Of a stretch of DNA of 64,000 nucleotides, positions 22,515 through 64,000 are shown one piece after another; within the stretch, counting starts at the first letter, position 1; the number at the start of each line of letters is the position of its first letter. The notes below the pieces were generated by a model that saw only the letters and a program-made list of their open reading frames with translations, did not search any database and had not been told where the DNA came from. The stretch is from assembly GCA_960531495.1 (NCBI GenBank), contig OY482848.1, positions 37,495,820 through 37,559,819 of the forward strand. Reading direction: 5' to 3'. The position numbers and the translations under genes are program-made. This stretch comes from Zeus faber. Taxonomy: Eukaryota > Chordata > Actinopteri > Zeiformes > Zeidae.

Positions 22515-23370
22515 AAAACCCAGGATTCACCCATATGAATGAACAGTGTAAGAAGAGCTTTTGTTCTAAAAGTCATCTTAACAGACATCATCTTTGTCAC
22601 AAATGAGAGAGAATGTTGGCATCTCAACTACTGGTACCAGGTGAGAGTGGTCAAGTCTCTCCCTCAGCCCTTTTCACATCTTGGAGGAACTTCTCAAAGA
22701 GTATGTAGAATTTTAAAATGCGATGACAGGACGGGGTGACTTCGGTTCTTAATTTTTCCTAAATAGAATTGCATGTTTGGCAGCACTTCAACCACATCGC
22801 TTCAAAAAGGCTGGTCAGACCAAGGCAATGGTAGTTTTGTCTTTATTCCTGCGTTGGGACCTCTCAAGTACAAAATGAAAACATGAAACGATCGGCAGTT
22901 TTCTTTTTTCTTTTTTCCCCTCCAGAGAGCGCTGTCTCTCTGCTCTCCTTATGTGAGTTTAAGGCATCAACTCCAAGTACATCAGCGTAGTAACACAGGA
23001 GAAAGACGGTACCACTGTCCGAGAGTTCTACCAGGTCATCGCAACTGAAGAAACATTTTATCTAAACTGCCAATTAAACCCTGCATTGTGTTCTTTGTGC
23101 TGTTGAATATCAGTTAAGATTCAAGTTATTTTACAATGTAATCCTTCCAGAGAAGATAAAAGCTGTTGTGTGTTGATGTGATTGTAACATGGACACTTGA
23201 GATGAAAGTGTCACAGAGAGGGTTCAGCTGAGGTGCTGTCACCAGGGGACTCGTTTACAGCTCTTCTCTTCTCTAATACTTGAATATTGTTGGAACATTT
23301 TTATATGTTTAATGTTTTATCATGAGGAATGACACTTTCACTGCTTCTGTTTTTAACTGAATATTAAACA
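22515..23370 (+). other. 3' UTR with decayed zinc fingers and ATTAAA signal
   Basis: After the stop, 22541-22606 still reads EQCKKSFCSKSHLNRHHLCH in another frame, and 22971-23018 reads LQVHQRSNTGERRYHC followed, shifted by two bases, by SSTRSSQLKKH. These are relics of further fingers. ATTAAA at 23363-23368 is a possible polyadenylation signal. Confidence 0.75.
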
Positions 23371-23461
23371 ATATACAATGCTTAAACTAAATGTCTGCCT
23401 GTTATTGTGAATATAAACAAAGAAAATTAAGATGTATATGGAAAACAAGAAAAAGTGATAA

Positions 23462-23817
23462 TACAGCTACTCTTCACTTAACGACCGAGTTCTGTTCCTA
23501 CAACCTCAATCATATCTCATTACCGTTCTCAGTCTCGTTCCCGCAGTCTGCTTCTCTTCACTAGGGTTCACAATCTCCACGTCCCCTTACCGTGAAATAA
23601 CACGGGTTCTCGCTTATCGACCAATTCACGTTAAGCAAATTGGTCAATAAGCAGTGTAGTGAAGCAGACTGCCGGAACGAGACGGAGAAACGGTGATGAG
23701 ATAAGATGCTTGACGCCGAGACGCCGCACACGCACAATACCGACTGGTCGGAGAGCTGGTCATAACTCAGAACGGTCGTGAAACAGGTAGATCATTGAGG
23801 AGTGAGGAGTACCTGTA
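23462..23817. mobile_element. Foldback MITE
   Basis: The ends TACAGCTACTCTTCACT and (reverse) TACAGGTACTCCTCACT are inverted repeats. Complementarity continues inward: CTCGTTCCCGCAGTCTGCTT pairs with AAGCAGACTGCCGGAACGAG, and GCTTATCGACCAATT pairs with AATTGGTCAATAAGC with one mismatch. Nearly the whole element can fold on itself. No coding capacity. Confidence 0.75.
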
Positions 23818-23849
23818 ATTAAAAAAAACAGAAGAAAAAGGAAAAACAA

Positions 23850-24690
23850 AATGTGAGATGACATCAGATGAGACTAGTCGAGATGAGATGAGGCAAGATG
23901 AGAAGGCAAGTCGAGATGAGATGAGAAAAGATTAGAAAATAAGATGAGGTAAGATGAGAAGAGTCAAGACGAGGGAGGAGGCACGTTGCGATGAGAAGAG
24001 TAGATGAGGAGTCGAGATGAGGTGAGATGAGACAAGGTGAGATAAGATGAGAAGAGTTGAGATTAGACGAGGCGAGTCAAGATTAGATGAGGCGAGTCGA
24101 GATAAGAAGAGCCAAAATGAGAAGAGTCCAGATGAGAAGAGTCAAGATTAGATCTGATTGGTCTAGATGAGAAGAGTCAAGATTTAATGATGCAAGATCA
24201 GACAAGGCGAGAAGAGTCGTGATGAAATGAGGAGTCGAGATTAGATCAGATAAGTCGAGATGATGAGGCGACATGAGATGAGTTGAGCCAAGATGAGACA
24301 AGGCGAGATGATGTGAGATGAGATGAGTCAAGATGAGATGAGGCGAGTTGAGATGAGGCGGGTAGAAACGAGGCGAGTCAATATGAGACTAGGCTAGACG
24401 AGAAGAGTCGTGATGAGAACAGTCAAGATGAGAAGAGTCTAGATGAGGAGATGAGACCAGACGAGTCGGGAGGAGACGAGTTGAGATGAGACGAGAAGAA
24501 TCAACATCAGATTAGTTGAGGCGAGATGAGAGATGAGACGAGGAAGGCCAAGAGAGTCAGGATGAGACAAGGCGAGATGAGATGAGGTGAATCGAGATGA
24601 GATGAGTCAAGATGAGACGAGGCGAGGCAAGTCGACATGAGACGAGAAGAGTCTGGACGAAAGGATGAGACGAGGGCTGTTCCTTCTGCA
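23850..24690. repeat. Degenerate GATGA/GACGA pentamer satellite
   Basis: About 840 bases of GAGATGAGACGAG-like text with variants such as AGAGTCGAGATGAG. Purine-rich on the plus strand. Confidence 0.95.
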
Positions 24691-24949
24691 ACACCATGAT
24701 CACAAGCGTGAAGGGCACGTCGTAGCGAGCTCCTCATTCACAGCCACAGTTCTGTGTCTACGCTGACCTAAACCCAAACAAACGACAATTAGTACAAAAG
24801 TCACTAAATAGTGCACGAGGAGCCACATCTCCACGGCCTACCAGTCAAACGTGTCGGCAACAGACGTCGTTTGTTCACAACAGACTCTTTAATGTTATTT
24901 TCTTTTCCACTTTCTCTACTACACGCCGTCCGCCACGAGAACCGTCAAG

Positions 24950-25035
24950 ACGAGTCCAGCGAAGCGGCCCTACCAAGACAAATTCCTAGTACGTATAAAC
25001 TGACTTGGCAATAAAGACTATTCTGATTCTAGTGG
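24950..25035 (+). mobile_element. Rex1-like LINE 3' tail fragment
   Basis: ACTTGGCAATAAAGACTATT followed by CTGATTCTA is the 3' end type also seen at 61540-61580. Only the tail survives. Confidence 0.55.
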
Positions 25036-25640
25036 CAATGTGTCAATGGAGATAAACATCACGTCATAACTGTTCTGTACGATTCACAAGAGTAAAAAGC
25101 AGGAACAGAATCATACGGCTGCAGTTGAAGTGACAAGCCACTTTTACAACAACAAATCGGCTTTGCTTAAAAAGATGCCGTGGTCCGGATGATTTCACAA
25201 CAAAGACCTTTCACAAGTGGTCGTTATTGTCTGATTATTGTTTTTATTTCATTTTAGCATTAAACCATTCGTGCTGCGACATTCCACAGACTCTGCCTCC
25301 GAACCTGTTCCCCTGCCAACAGCTGTTGGGCCCCTGCTCCACCTCAAGCCCTAGTTAACCTGTCTCCCGGGCGGGGCGCGCAGGGCCTTTATAGCTGGTG
25401 ATACTAGTGATGGGCTCAAATCCTAGAATTCTTTCCACTTCATGGCCCATTTTTCTGACAAACACAATTTGACAATTTGTTTGTCCTACAAAAACATATA
25501 ATTTAAGGTGCAAAATGCTTCAACAGCCAGCGTTCTCAGACTTGCACTGCCCCAAAATCAACCAGCTAAAGTCCTGCAGATAAACTGAGGGAAAACTCAC
25601 TTTGACAGAGCAACGGCGACACCTTCAAAGTAACTGTTGT
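25036..25640. other. Intergenic DNA, nothing recognised
   Basis: No exon or repeat signature seen. Confidence 0.6.
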
Positions 25641-25689
25641 TAAATGTTAATACAGTGGGAATTCGTGGACTTTGTCGTTAATCCACTGG

Positions 25690-26305
25690 TCACCAAGGTT
25701 TGTACCACTCAACTGCTGATACAAACCTTGGTGATGTCCCGTCTCGACTACTGCAACGCTCTCTTAACAGGCTTGCCGGCCTGTGCGGTGAAGCCACTGC
25801 AGATGATACAGAATGCGGCGGCACATGTCACTCCGCTGCTCATCGAGCTCCACTGGTTACCTGTAGCTGCTCGCATCAAGTTCAAGTCTCTTATGCTGGC
25901 CTACAGAGTGATTGTTGGGAATGCTCCCACCTACTTAAATGCTCTTGTAAGAACACATGTTGTCCCCCGGTTGCTGCGCTCGTCAAATGAGCGTGGCCTG
26001 GCTCTGCCGGCCATACAGCCACGGCAATCCAGGCTATTCTCATTTGTAGTTCCACGTTGGTGGAACGAGCTGCCAAAAATGACCAGAGCAGGGACCTCCC
26101 TCTCTGTCTTTAAGAAGCACCTGAAGACCCAGCTCTTCAGTGAGTACCTCCTGTCCTAACCTACAATTACTTAGCACCACCTTGCAGTATTTATTGTTAC
26201 ACTAATGTCTCTGTCGCAATGTAGCTTGAATGTTATTCTCCCTTGTAAGTCGCTTTGGATAAAAGCGTCCTCTAAATGACTAAATGTAAATGTAATGTAA
26301 ATATG
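25690..26305 (+). mobile_element. L2-type LINE 3' end (copy 1)
   Basis: The open frame from 25644 reads MSRLDYCNALLTGLPACAVK, HWLPVAARIKFKSLMLAYRV, FSFVVPRWWNELPKMTRAG and ends KTQLFSEYLLS at 26159: the C-terminal end of an L2-type ORF2. The tail GTAAGTCGCTTTGGATAAAA is shared with the SINE at 20354. It is about 90% similar by eye to 62777-63536 but lacks about 30 bases after NAAAH. The 5' junction carries a short inverted duplication. Confidence 0.88.
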
Positions 26306-27250
26306 ATCTAAATTACTGCTTACGCTGTCATCCTATGATCAGAAGATCTCAGTGGCTGTAGGTGGAATTCACATAATGAAACTTCACATTGAACCGACAT
26401 GGAAACCACAACACAAATAATGACACCGAGAAGGACAGCGTCAAGCCTCAAGCGCCACCAGCTCCGTCGGGTCCGAGCCCTCCAGAGTGGGGTGTGGCCT
26501 GAAACAGCACGCCCAGAAACGTAGATGCAGAGGCATGTAATAATGGCTAGAATGCAGGGTCAGGATCAGAGTGGTATTTTCAGCAGAATTTTTGAGGACA
26601 TGTTTTAGGGACATCAGATACGAACCCCTTGAAAAGGAGACGGAGACGAAAGCTTGAGAGGAAACTGAAGCTTGAAACCCTGCATTTCTACTGGATCCCA
26701 CTCGAGTTTCAACCCACCAGCGCCTCCACAGTGACATCAACATGCACAACACACGATTTAAAAAGATGCTATTTGATTATAAATGCATGGCGGCATGGAA
26801 AGACAATCATTTGATGTGTTTTCAAAATATATGATAAAAAGGTTAAAAATGCATTTTCACATAATAATAATAATGAATAATAATATTACCTTGAATGTCC
26901 ATAAACCCCGTCACCAAGCCTAACCCAGAAATACAGATCATCGTAAAACTAGAACATCTTCCTCCGTCTCATACGGTACCTTCTCCAACCCGGACCCCTG
27001 CACCCTAAACCCAGGGTGGAGAGGTGGAGTGAACGTGGTGTAGAAGGTGTGGAGGTGTGTGGAGGAAACGCAGAAGAAGGACAGAGTTCCATCTGAGCTG
27101 TCCAGACACCCTCCTCTGCGACGTGGAGCCGAGTGTTCTGCTCCTGTTGTAAACGGCCAAGTAGAAACCAGGACAACAGAACAGATTCCAGGGCCGTACC
27201 CGACAGGAAGGAACCAAGAGTGGTGTTGACATGGTGTTTGTACATGACGT
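26306..27250. other. Intergenic DNA, nothing recognised
   Basis: Overlapping frames on the minus strand at 26938-27408 have no recognisable domain and look random. Confidence 0.55.
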
Positions 27251-27252
27251 TT

Positions 27253-27326
27253 AAAGGCTCCTATTTGGGAGATACCCCACCTTGGCACCGTGCTCCAGGT
27301 GGGGTATCTCCCAAATAGGAGCCTTT
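27253..27326. repeat. Perfect 30-bp inverted repeat, 14-base spacer
   Basis: Left arm 27253-27282 (begins AAAGGCTCCTATTTGGGAGA), right arm 27297-27326, complementary at all 30 positions. The spacer is TGGCACCGTGCTCC. Confidence 0.98.
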
Positions 27327-27640
27327 CTGTGTGGAGTTTGCATGTTCTCCCCGTGCTCACATGGGGTTTCCTCCACCTCACATCAGTAAGGACCCCCACT
27401 AAAAACATGCCCCATCATCGTCTGACCAGCGATGGACATTTATCATCTGGTCCCCGGGCGCGTCCACGTACGCTGCCCCCTGCTCCTGGCTGTGGCCCCG
27501 GAGGAAGGACAAGCCAGGATGGGTCAAAAGCAGAGAATCCATTTCACCGGCACCATCAAGCATGTGCATGTGTGTGTGTGTGCAAGCATGTGTTGTAGTG
27601 TTGCGTGATAAATAAAGACTGTTTCTTCTTTCTGTTTCTT
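27327..27640 (+). mobile_element. Dispersed fish repeat body
   Basis: CTGTGTGGAGTTTGCATGTT and CTCCCCGTG are a repeat core I associate with fish short elements. It ends with GATAAATAAAGACTG near 27620. Class uncertain. Confidence 0.5.
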
Positions 27641-28239
27641 TTCTTACAAAAGGGGTATTTTCTATTTTACCTTAAACTGCATCTTGTCGTTGTTATAACT
27701 TACCTTGTTGCATTGAAGTACATCTGTGTTGAGTATCAGTGACGGTCGATGGCGTTGTGTCTCTTATACGTCAATTATGACGTATTCATGTTGATTTACG
27801 ATAAGTCAAATTTACGTAATTTATTTGTAAAGTTTAGTTGTTTTTTCCTTGGATACATTTTCAGTAAATTACGTTTCTATGAAATACGAAAAACGTTGTG
27901 GTATTTCAATAAGTAATTACCATTACACAGCTTCTATTTTTCCGACGACTCGCTGGATCTTGAACGCATCACTCAGTCCCACATTTCACTAGTTTCGAGT
28001 TGATGCTTTAACAAGTTTTTGTGGATTACTTTTTATGGTATTTTCCATGAATCCGGCAACGTAATATGGACCACGGATTAAAAATATCAATATAACAGAT
28101 CAGACATCTACCAGGTAGGAAGCTTTATAAATATACACGTAAATCCATAGTTTGGTAATGTCTAAACACTACAGAGTGACCGTCCACACTGTACACTGGA
28201 CACGGTCCAACTAAACATTCTCAATTTGAATCTGTAAAT

Positions 28240-28490
28240 TCATAGTTAAATAATATGATGTAATAAAGCGTCTTACTGTAAATATAATTTATAGTAAATA
28301 ATATGACATCATAAAGCGTCTTACTGTAAATATTATTTATAGTAAATAATATGACATTGTCAAGCATCTTACTGTAAATATAATTTATAGTAAATAATAT
28401 GATGACGTCATAAAGCGTCTTACTATATATATCATTTATAGTAAATAATATGATGTAATAAAGTGTCTTACTGTAAATATAATTTCCTTC
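28240..28490. repeat. About 49-bp tandem repeat, five copies
   Basis: Units contain ATTTATAGTAAATAATATGA and AAGCGTCTTACTGTAAATAT, with unit lengths varying from about 48 to 51. Confidence 0.9.
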
Positions 28491-28689
28491 ATTTTAGAAC
28501 AAGTTGGCAATGTGTCAGTTGAACCAAGACAAAGTGAATATTTCAGGTCAAAGTTGTTTGGTTTTTCCCTCATATCTGCTCCGTATGTGGATCGATGTGG
28601 ATAAAAAGTTCAACCACGAGGTTGTTTAGACAGCGCCGTTCAAACAAGACGTCAATTGTGTTTATGTGTTATGTTTGGTTGGTGTTCCA

Positions 28690-29445
28690 GATCGTTTTTG
28701 ATAAATACTTACCCAAAAGGTATGCTGTTTAATAGCACTACTCAGACAAAAGCAGAAGTAAAAAGCCGTCAAGGCATAATTCTAGATTCTGATTTAAGTT
28801 TTAAAAGTCACAATAATGTTGTCCCCAAGACGTCTTTTTCTCACCTGAGCAATGATACCAAAGTACAGTACGGACTGTCCTAAAGCAGCAGGATACTGAG
28901 GAATTCATACTTCTATTTCAAGTAGACTATTGTTATGCTCTTTTTACGGGTCTTGCCAAAATATCCGGAGACAGATCACAACATATTCAGAACTCTGCCG
29001 CTAGACTTTTAACGAAAACCAGAAGGAAAGAACATAACTCCTGTTTCAGCTGCGCCGCATCAGCTCCCGCATCTTTTAGATCTGACTGCAAGGTCCTTCT
29101 GCTTGTCGATGAAGCTCTTCATGGAGCAGCACCTCCCTGTGTCTCAGTCTTGTGTTTCCATGTAGCACGACGAGCCCTGAGCTCTTTTTAATGTCGTCCA
29201 GAAGAACGGTGGGGAGCTTTACGCACTGGAACACGGTGCCACTGAGAAGCTCAGGTAAGCAACACAACATGCATTTTGAACTCGTACGACGGGGTTCTGG
29301 TTTTAAATTTGCTTTTATTTGTTTTCATTTTTTTGTTTCATCCTCAAATGTAAGATAGTACTTTAGATAATTAATTATTGTAAATTATTAATTCACAAAT
29401 GTCTGTAAAGCACTTTGAGATGCAAATAAACATTATTACTATTAT
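28690..29445 (+). mobile_element. L2-type LINE 3' end
   Basis: It encodes GIILDSDLSFKSHNNVVPKT and SFSHLSNDTKVQYGLS, then broken remains of the C-terminal domain. The tail GTAAAGCACTTTGAGATGCA, AATAAACATT and (ATT)n is typical. Confidence 0.75.
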
Positions 29446-30569
29446 TATATTTTATCTTTTCTGCAAACAGGACGATAAAGTTGAGTTTATTCGATTTATT
29501 ACTCTGTCGGGCTTCTAAGCAATGCAATTAATACTAAAATTGGCAACACATTCTGCACCTTTAACTCCATTATAAATGTGTATATAGTGTATAGTTTATA
29601 GTGCTGTATACTGCAGTAAATTAATAGTATGTTGTACCTGACCTTGACCAATCAGAGAATATTTTCAGTGTGATTCTATGTTTCTCTTGAGTTCCTACAG
29701 AGGTGAGTGAATGTGAAACATCCCATTACATTTTTCTAAAAGGTTCTTCAATATTACATTTAATCAGTGTCAGTCACTGCATTCCTCACTGGAATTTACA
29801 GCATTTAAGTGTTTTGAATTGTTTCTATAGATCGTTTGTGAGTGATTTTAGGGTGAACAGAAGACACATGATTTATCCACATGATCAATACTTTACTCCA
29901 TCCATCCATCCATCCGACTTCCTCTCGATGGGAGGACCCGGTTTTTCTCATGCGTATGAAAACAGGCAGAGCCAACACAACGGAACAGAGGCTTCAAGAC
30001 TTCAAATGTACACTTTGATCCGCAAGTTAAAAATAAAGATGTCTTTATGAGAAATGATTCTATTATATACAATTATTCCATTAAATGACAGCAATAAAAC
30101 ATGACCGCATGCCCATTGTCACAGCATTACAAGGAGGATATCATTTGGAATCTTTTCCCATGTTAGCATAGCTAAGGCATTCATAAAACACTTCACTTTA
30201 CATTTCCTTTTTTGGTCTGTGTGGTTTGAAGGAATAAAAGGTTTTAGTGTTAAAAGGTCCATATTTTCATCTCAGTGTTTCCAAGCCATAGTGGTTGTGG
30301 CATAATTCACCATGCAATGTGAACCAAGCAGGATATTGTTGATGCAATAATAATTGATCTGTGGACAGGATGAACTTGGTGATGATGAGCGTTCCATCAC
30401 CATGACTACCTCACACCACGGCAGCATCACTAGCCCTGACCCTTGACCCTCGAGTACCTGGAAGCCCATGGAAACAATAGAATAGAACTATGCTGTCCTT
30501 GGAAAGGAGGGATATCATCATAATATATGTTAGAGGGACGGTATCATGAGTCTTAGAGGTGTCTTTGTA
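29446..30569. other. ttbk1 3' flank, probably 3' UTR, no repeat recognised
   Basis: On the minus strand this follows the ttbk1 stop codon. No AATAAA close to the stop was found; ATTAAA occurs (minus strand) near 29759. A (CCAT)n stretch lies at 29900. Confidence 0.5.
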
Positions 30570-62583
<32,014 letters not shown>

Positions 62584-62589
62584 TTAAAA

Positions 62590-62776
62590 GAAGTGAGATG
62601 ATTTAGGAACCCTGTCTAGGAACCCTGCAGAGGAAGGAACCCTGTGATTGAATGAACCCTGCATAGGAACCCTGCAGAGGAAGGAACCCTGCATAAGAAC
62701 CCTGCGAAGGAACCCTGCAGAGGAACCGTGTGTAGGAATCCTGCAGAGGAACCATGCGTAGAAACTCTGCAAGGCT
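62590..62776. repeat. 12-13-bp minisatellite, left block
   Basis: Unit GGAACCCTGCAGA with GCGTA variants. Confidence 0.93.
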
Positions 62777-63536
62777 GCAAGGAATCTTGGTGTCATTATT
62801 GATGACCAACTGACATTCTCGGACCATGTTGCCGCCGTCTCCCGGTCCTGCCGCTTCGCACTATTCAACATCCGAAAAGTCAGGCCGTACCTGACCCAAT
62901 ATGCCACTCAACTGCTGGTACAAACCTTGGTGATGTCCCGTCTCGACTACTGCAACGCCCTCTTAACAGGCTTGCCGGCCTGTGCGGTGAGGCCACTGCA
63001 GATGATACAGAATGCGGCGGCGCGTCTGGTGTTCAACCAGCCAAAGAGGGCACATGTCCCTCCGCTGCTCATCGAGCTCCACTGGTTACCTGTAGCCGCT
63101 CGCATCAAGTTCAAGTCTCTTATGCTGGCCTACAAAGTGATTTCTGGGAATGCTCCCGCCTACTTAAATGCTCTTGTAAGAGCACATGTTGCCCCCCGGA
63201 TGCTGCGCTCGTCAAATGAGCGTTGCCTGGCTCTGCCGGCCGTACAGCCACGGCAATCCAGGCTATTCTCATTTGTAGTTCCACGTTGGTGGAACGAGCT
63301 GCAAAAAATGACCAGAGCAGGGACCTCCCTCTCTGTCTTTAAGAAGCACCTGAAGACCCAGCTCTTCAGTGAGTACCTCCTCTCCTAACCTACAATTACT
63401 TAGCACTACCTAGCAGTATTTATTGTTATACTAATGTCTCTGTCGCAATGTAGCTTGAATGTTATTCCCCCTTGTAAGTTGCTTTGGATAAAAGCGTCTG
63501 CTAAATGACTAAATGTAATGTAAATGTAAATGTAAA
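62777..63536 (+). mobile_element. L2-type LINE 3' end (copy 2), inserted in a minisatellite
   Basis: Encodes LGVIIDDQLTFSDHVAAVSR, then MSRLDYCNALLTGLPACAVR, QPKRAHVPPLLIELHWLPVA and ends KTQLFSEYLLS. The tail has GCTTTGGATAAAAGCGTCTG and TAATGTAAATG repeats. Both sides are the same 12-13-bp array. It lies antisense in the ttbk1 intron, 220 bases upstream of the DFG exon. Confidence 0.9.
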
Positions 63537-63910
63537 CCCTGCGTAGGAAACCTGCGGAGGAACTTGCAGTGGAACGATGCATAGGAACCCTGCAGAGGAA
63601 CCCTACGGAGGAATCCTGCGTCTGAACCCTGCAGAGGAAGGAACCCTGCATAGGAACCCTGTGGAGGAAGGAATCCTGCATCAGACGGAACCCTGTGTAG
63701 GAACCCTGCAGAGGAAGGAACCCTGTGTAGGAACCCTGCAGAGGAACCCTGAGTAGGAACCCTACAGAGGAACCCTGCGGAGGAACCCTGCGGAGGAACT
63801 GCGTAGGAACCCTGCGGAGGAACCCTGCGGAGGAACCCTCCGTAAGAACCCTGCGAAGGAGCCTTGCATAGGAATCCTGTGTAGGAACGATGTGGAGGAA
63901 CCCTGCGGAG
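63537..63910. repeat. 12-13-bp minisatellite, right block
   Basis: Continuation of the GGAACCCTGCGGA array after the LINE insertion. Confidence 0.93.
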
Positions 63911-64000
63911 GAGATTTAGGGGAAAATATTTCAACGGGAGGACAATGGGAGGGATAGGTAAAATACGGGAGAATCCCGAGAAAAAGGGGAGGGCTGACAG

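Noticed and set aside
26938..27408. 156-codon minus-strand frame
   Set aside because: No recognisable domain; crosses the 30-bp palindrome; several overlapping frames of similar length on both strands.

Overview
This window looks like repeat-rich nuclear DNA of a ray-finned (teleost) fish. Genes are split by GT-AG introns. The mobile elements are types typical of fish: L2- and CR1/Rex1-type LINEs, Tc1/mariner transposons, hAT and foldback MITEs, and tRNA-derived SINEs. Two protein-coding genes are recognisable and they converge on each other. There is one 200-base assembly gap (11395-11594).

Left half, + strand: a C2H2 zinc-finger gene. Four phase-compatible exons (3950-4012, 5862-6018, 6102-6476, 21160-22514) join into one open frame of 649 residues. 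It has an acidic VKVE/IKEE-type N-terminal region and 13 tandem C2H2 fingers. Its 14.7-kb last intron holds a stack of transposons: an L2 element split by a CR1/Rex1-type LINE, which is itself interrupted by a Tc1 transposon, with further insertions in the second half of the L2. Upstream of the first visible exon lie a second CR1/Rex1-type copy and a 35-bp minisatellite of about 60 copies. Decayed zinc fingers persist after the stop codon.

Middle (22.5-30.5 kb): intergenic DNA with a foldback MITE, a GATGA-type satellite, two L2-type 3' ends and a perfect 30-bp palindrome.

Right half, - strand: the 3' two thirds of a tau-tubulin kinase 1 gene (ttbk1). I can place eleven exons from the DFG segment of the kinase domain (62452-62556) to the stop codon (30570). 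There is also a candidate 42-bp microexon (33093-33134) and an in-frame alternative terminal exon with its own stop and an AATAAA signal (36632-36916). The kinase N-lobe exons lie beyond the right edge. Nearly every intron of this gene is filled by a different tandem array, and many arrays run right up to splice sites. The long open frames inside those arrays come from unit lengths divisible by three; they are not genes.

I found no rRNA or tRNA gene, CRISPR array, operon or viral gene. All assignments come from reading motifs by eye. LINE clade names are approximate and copy numbers are estimates.
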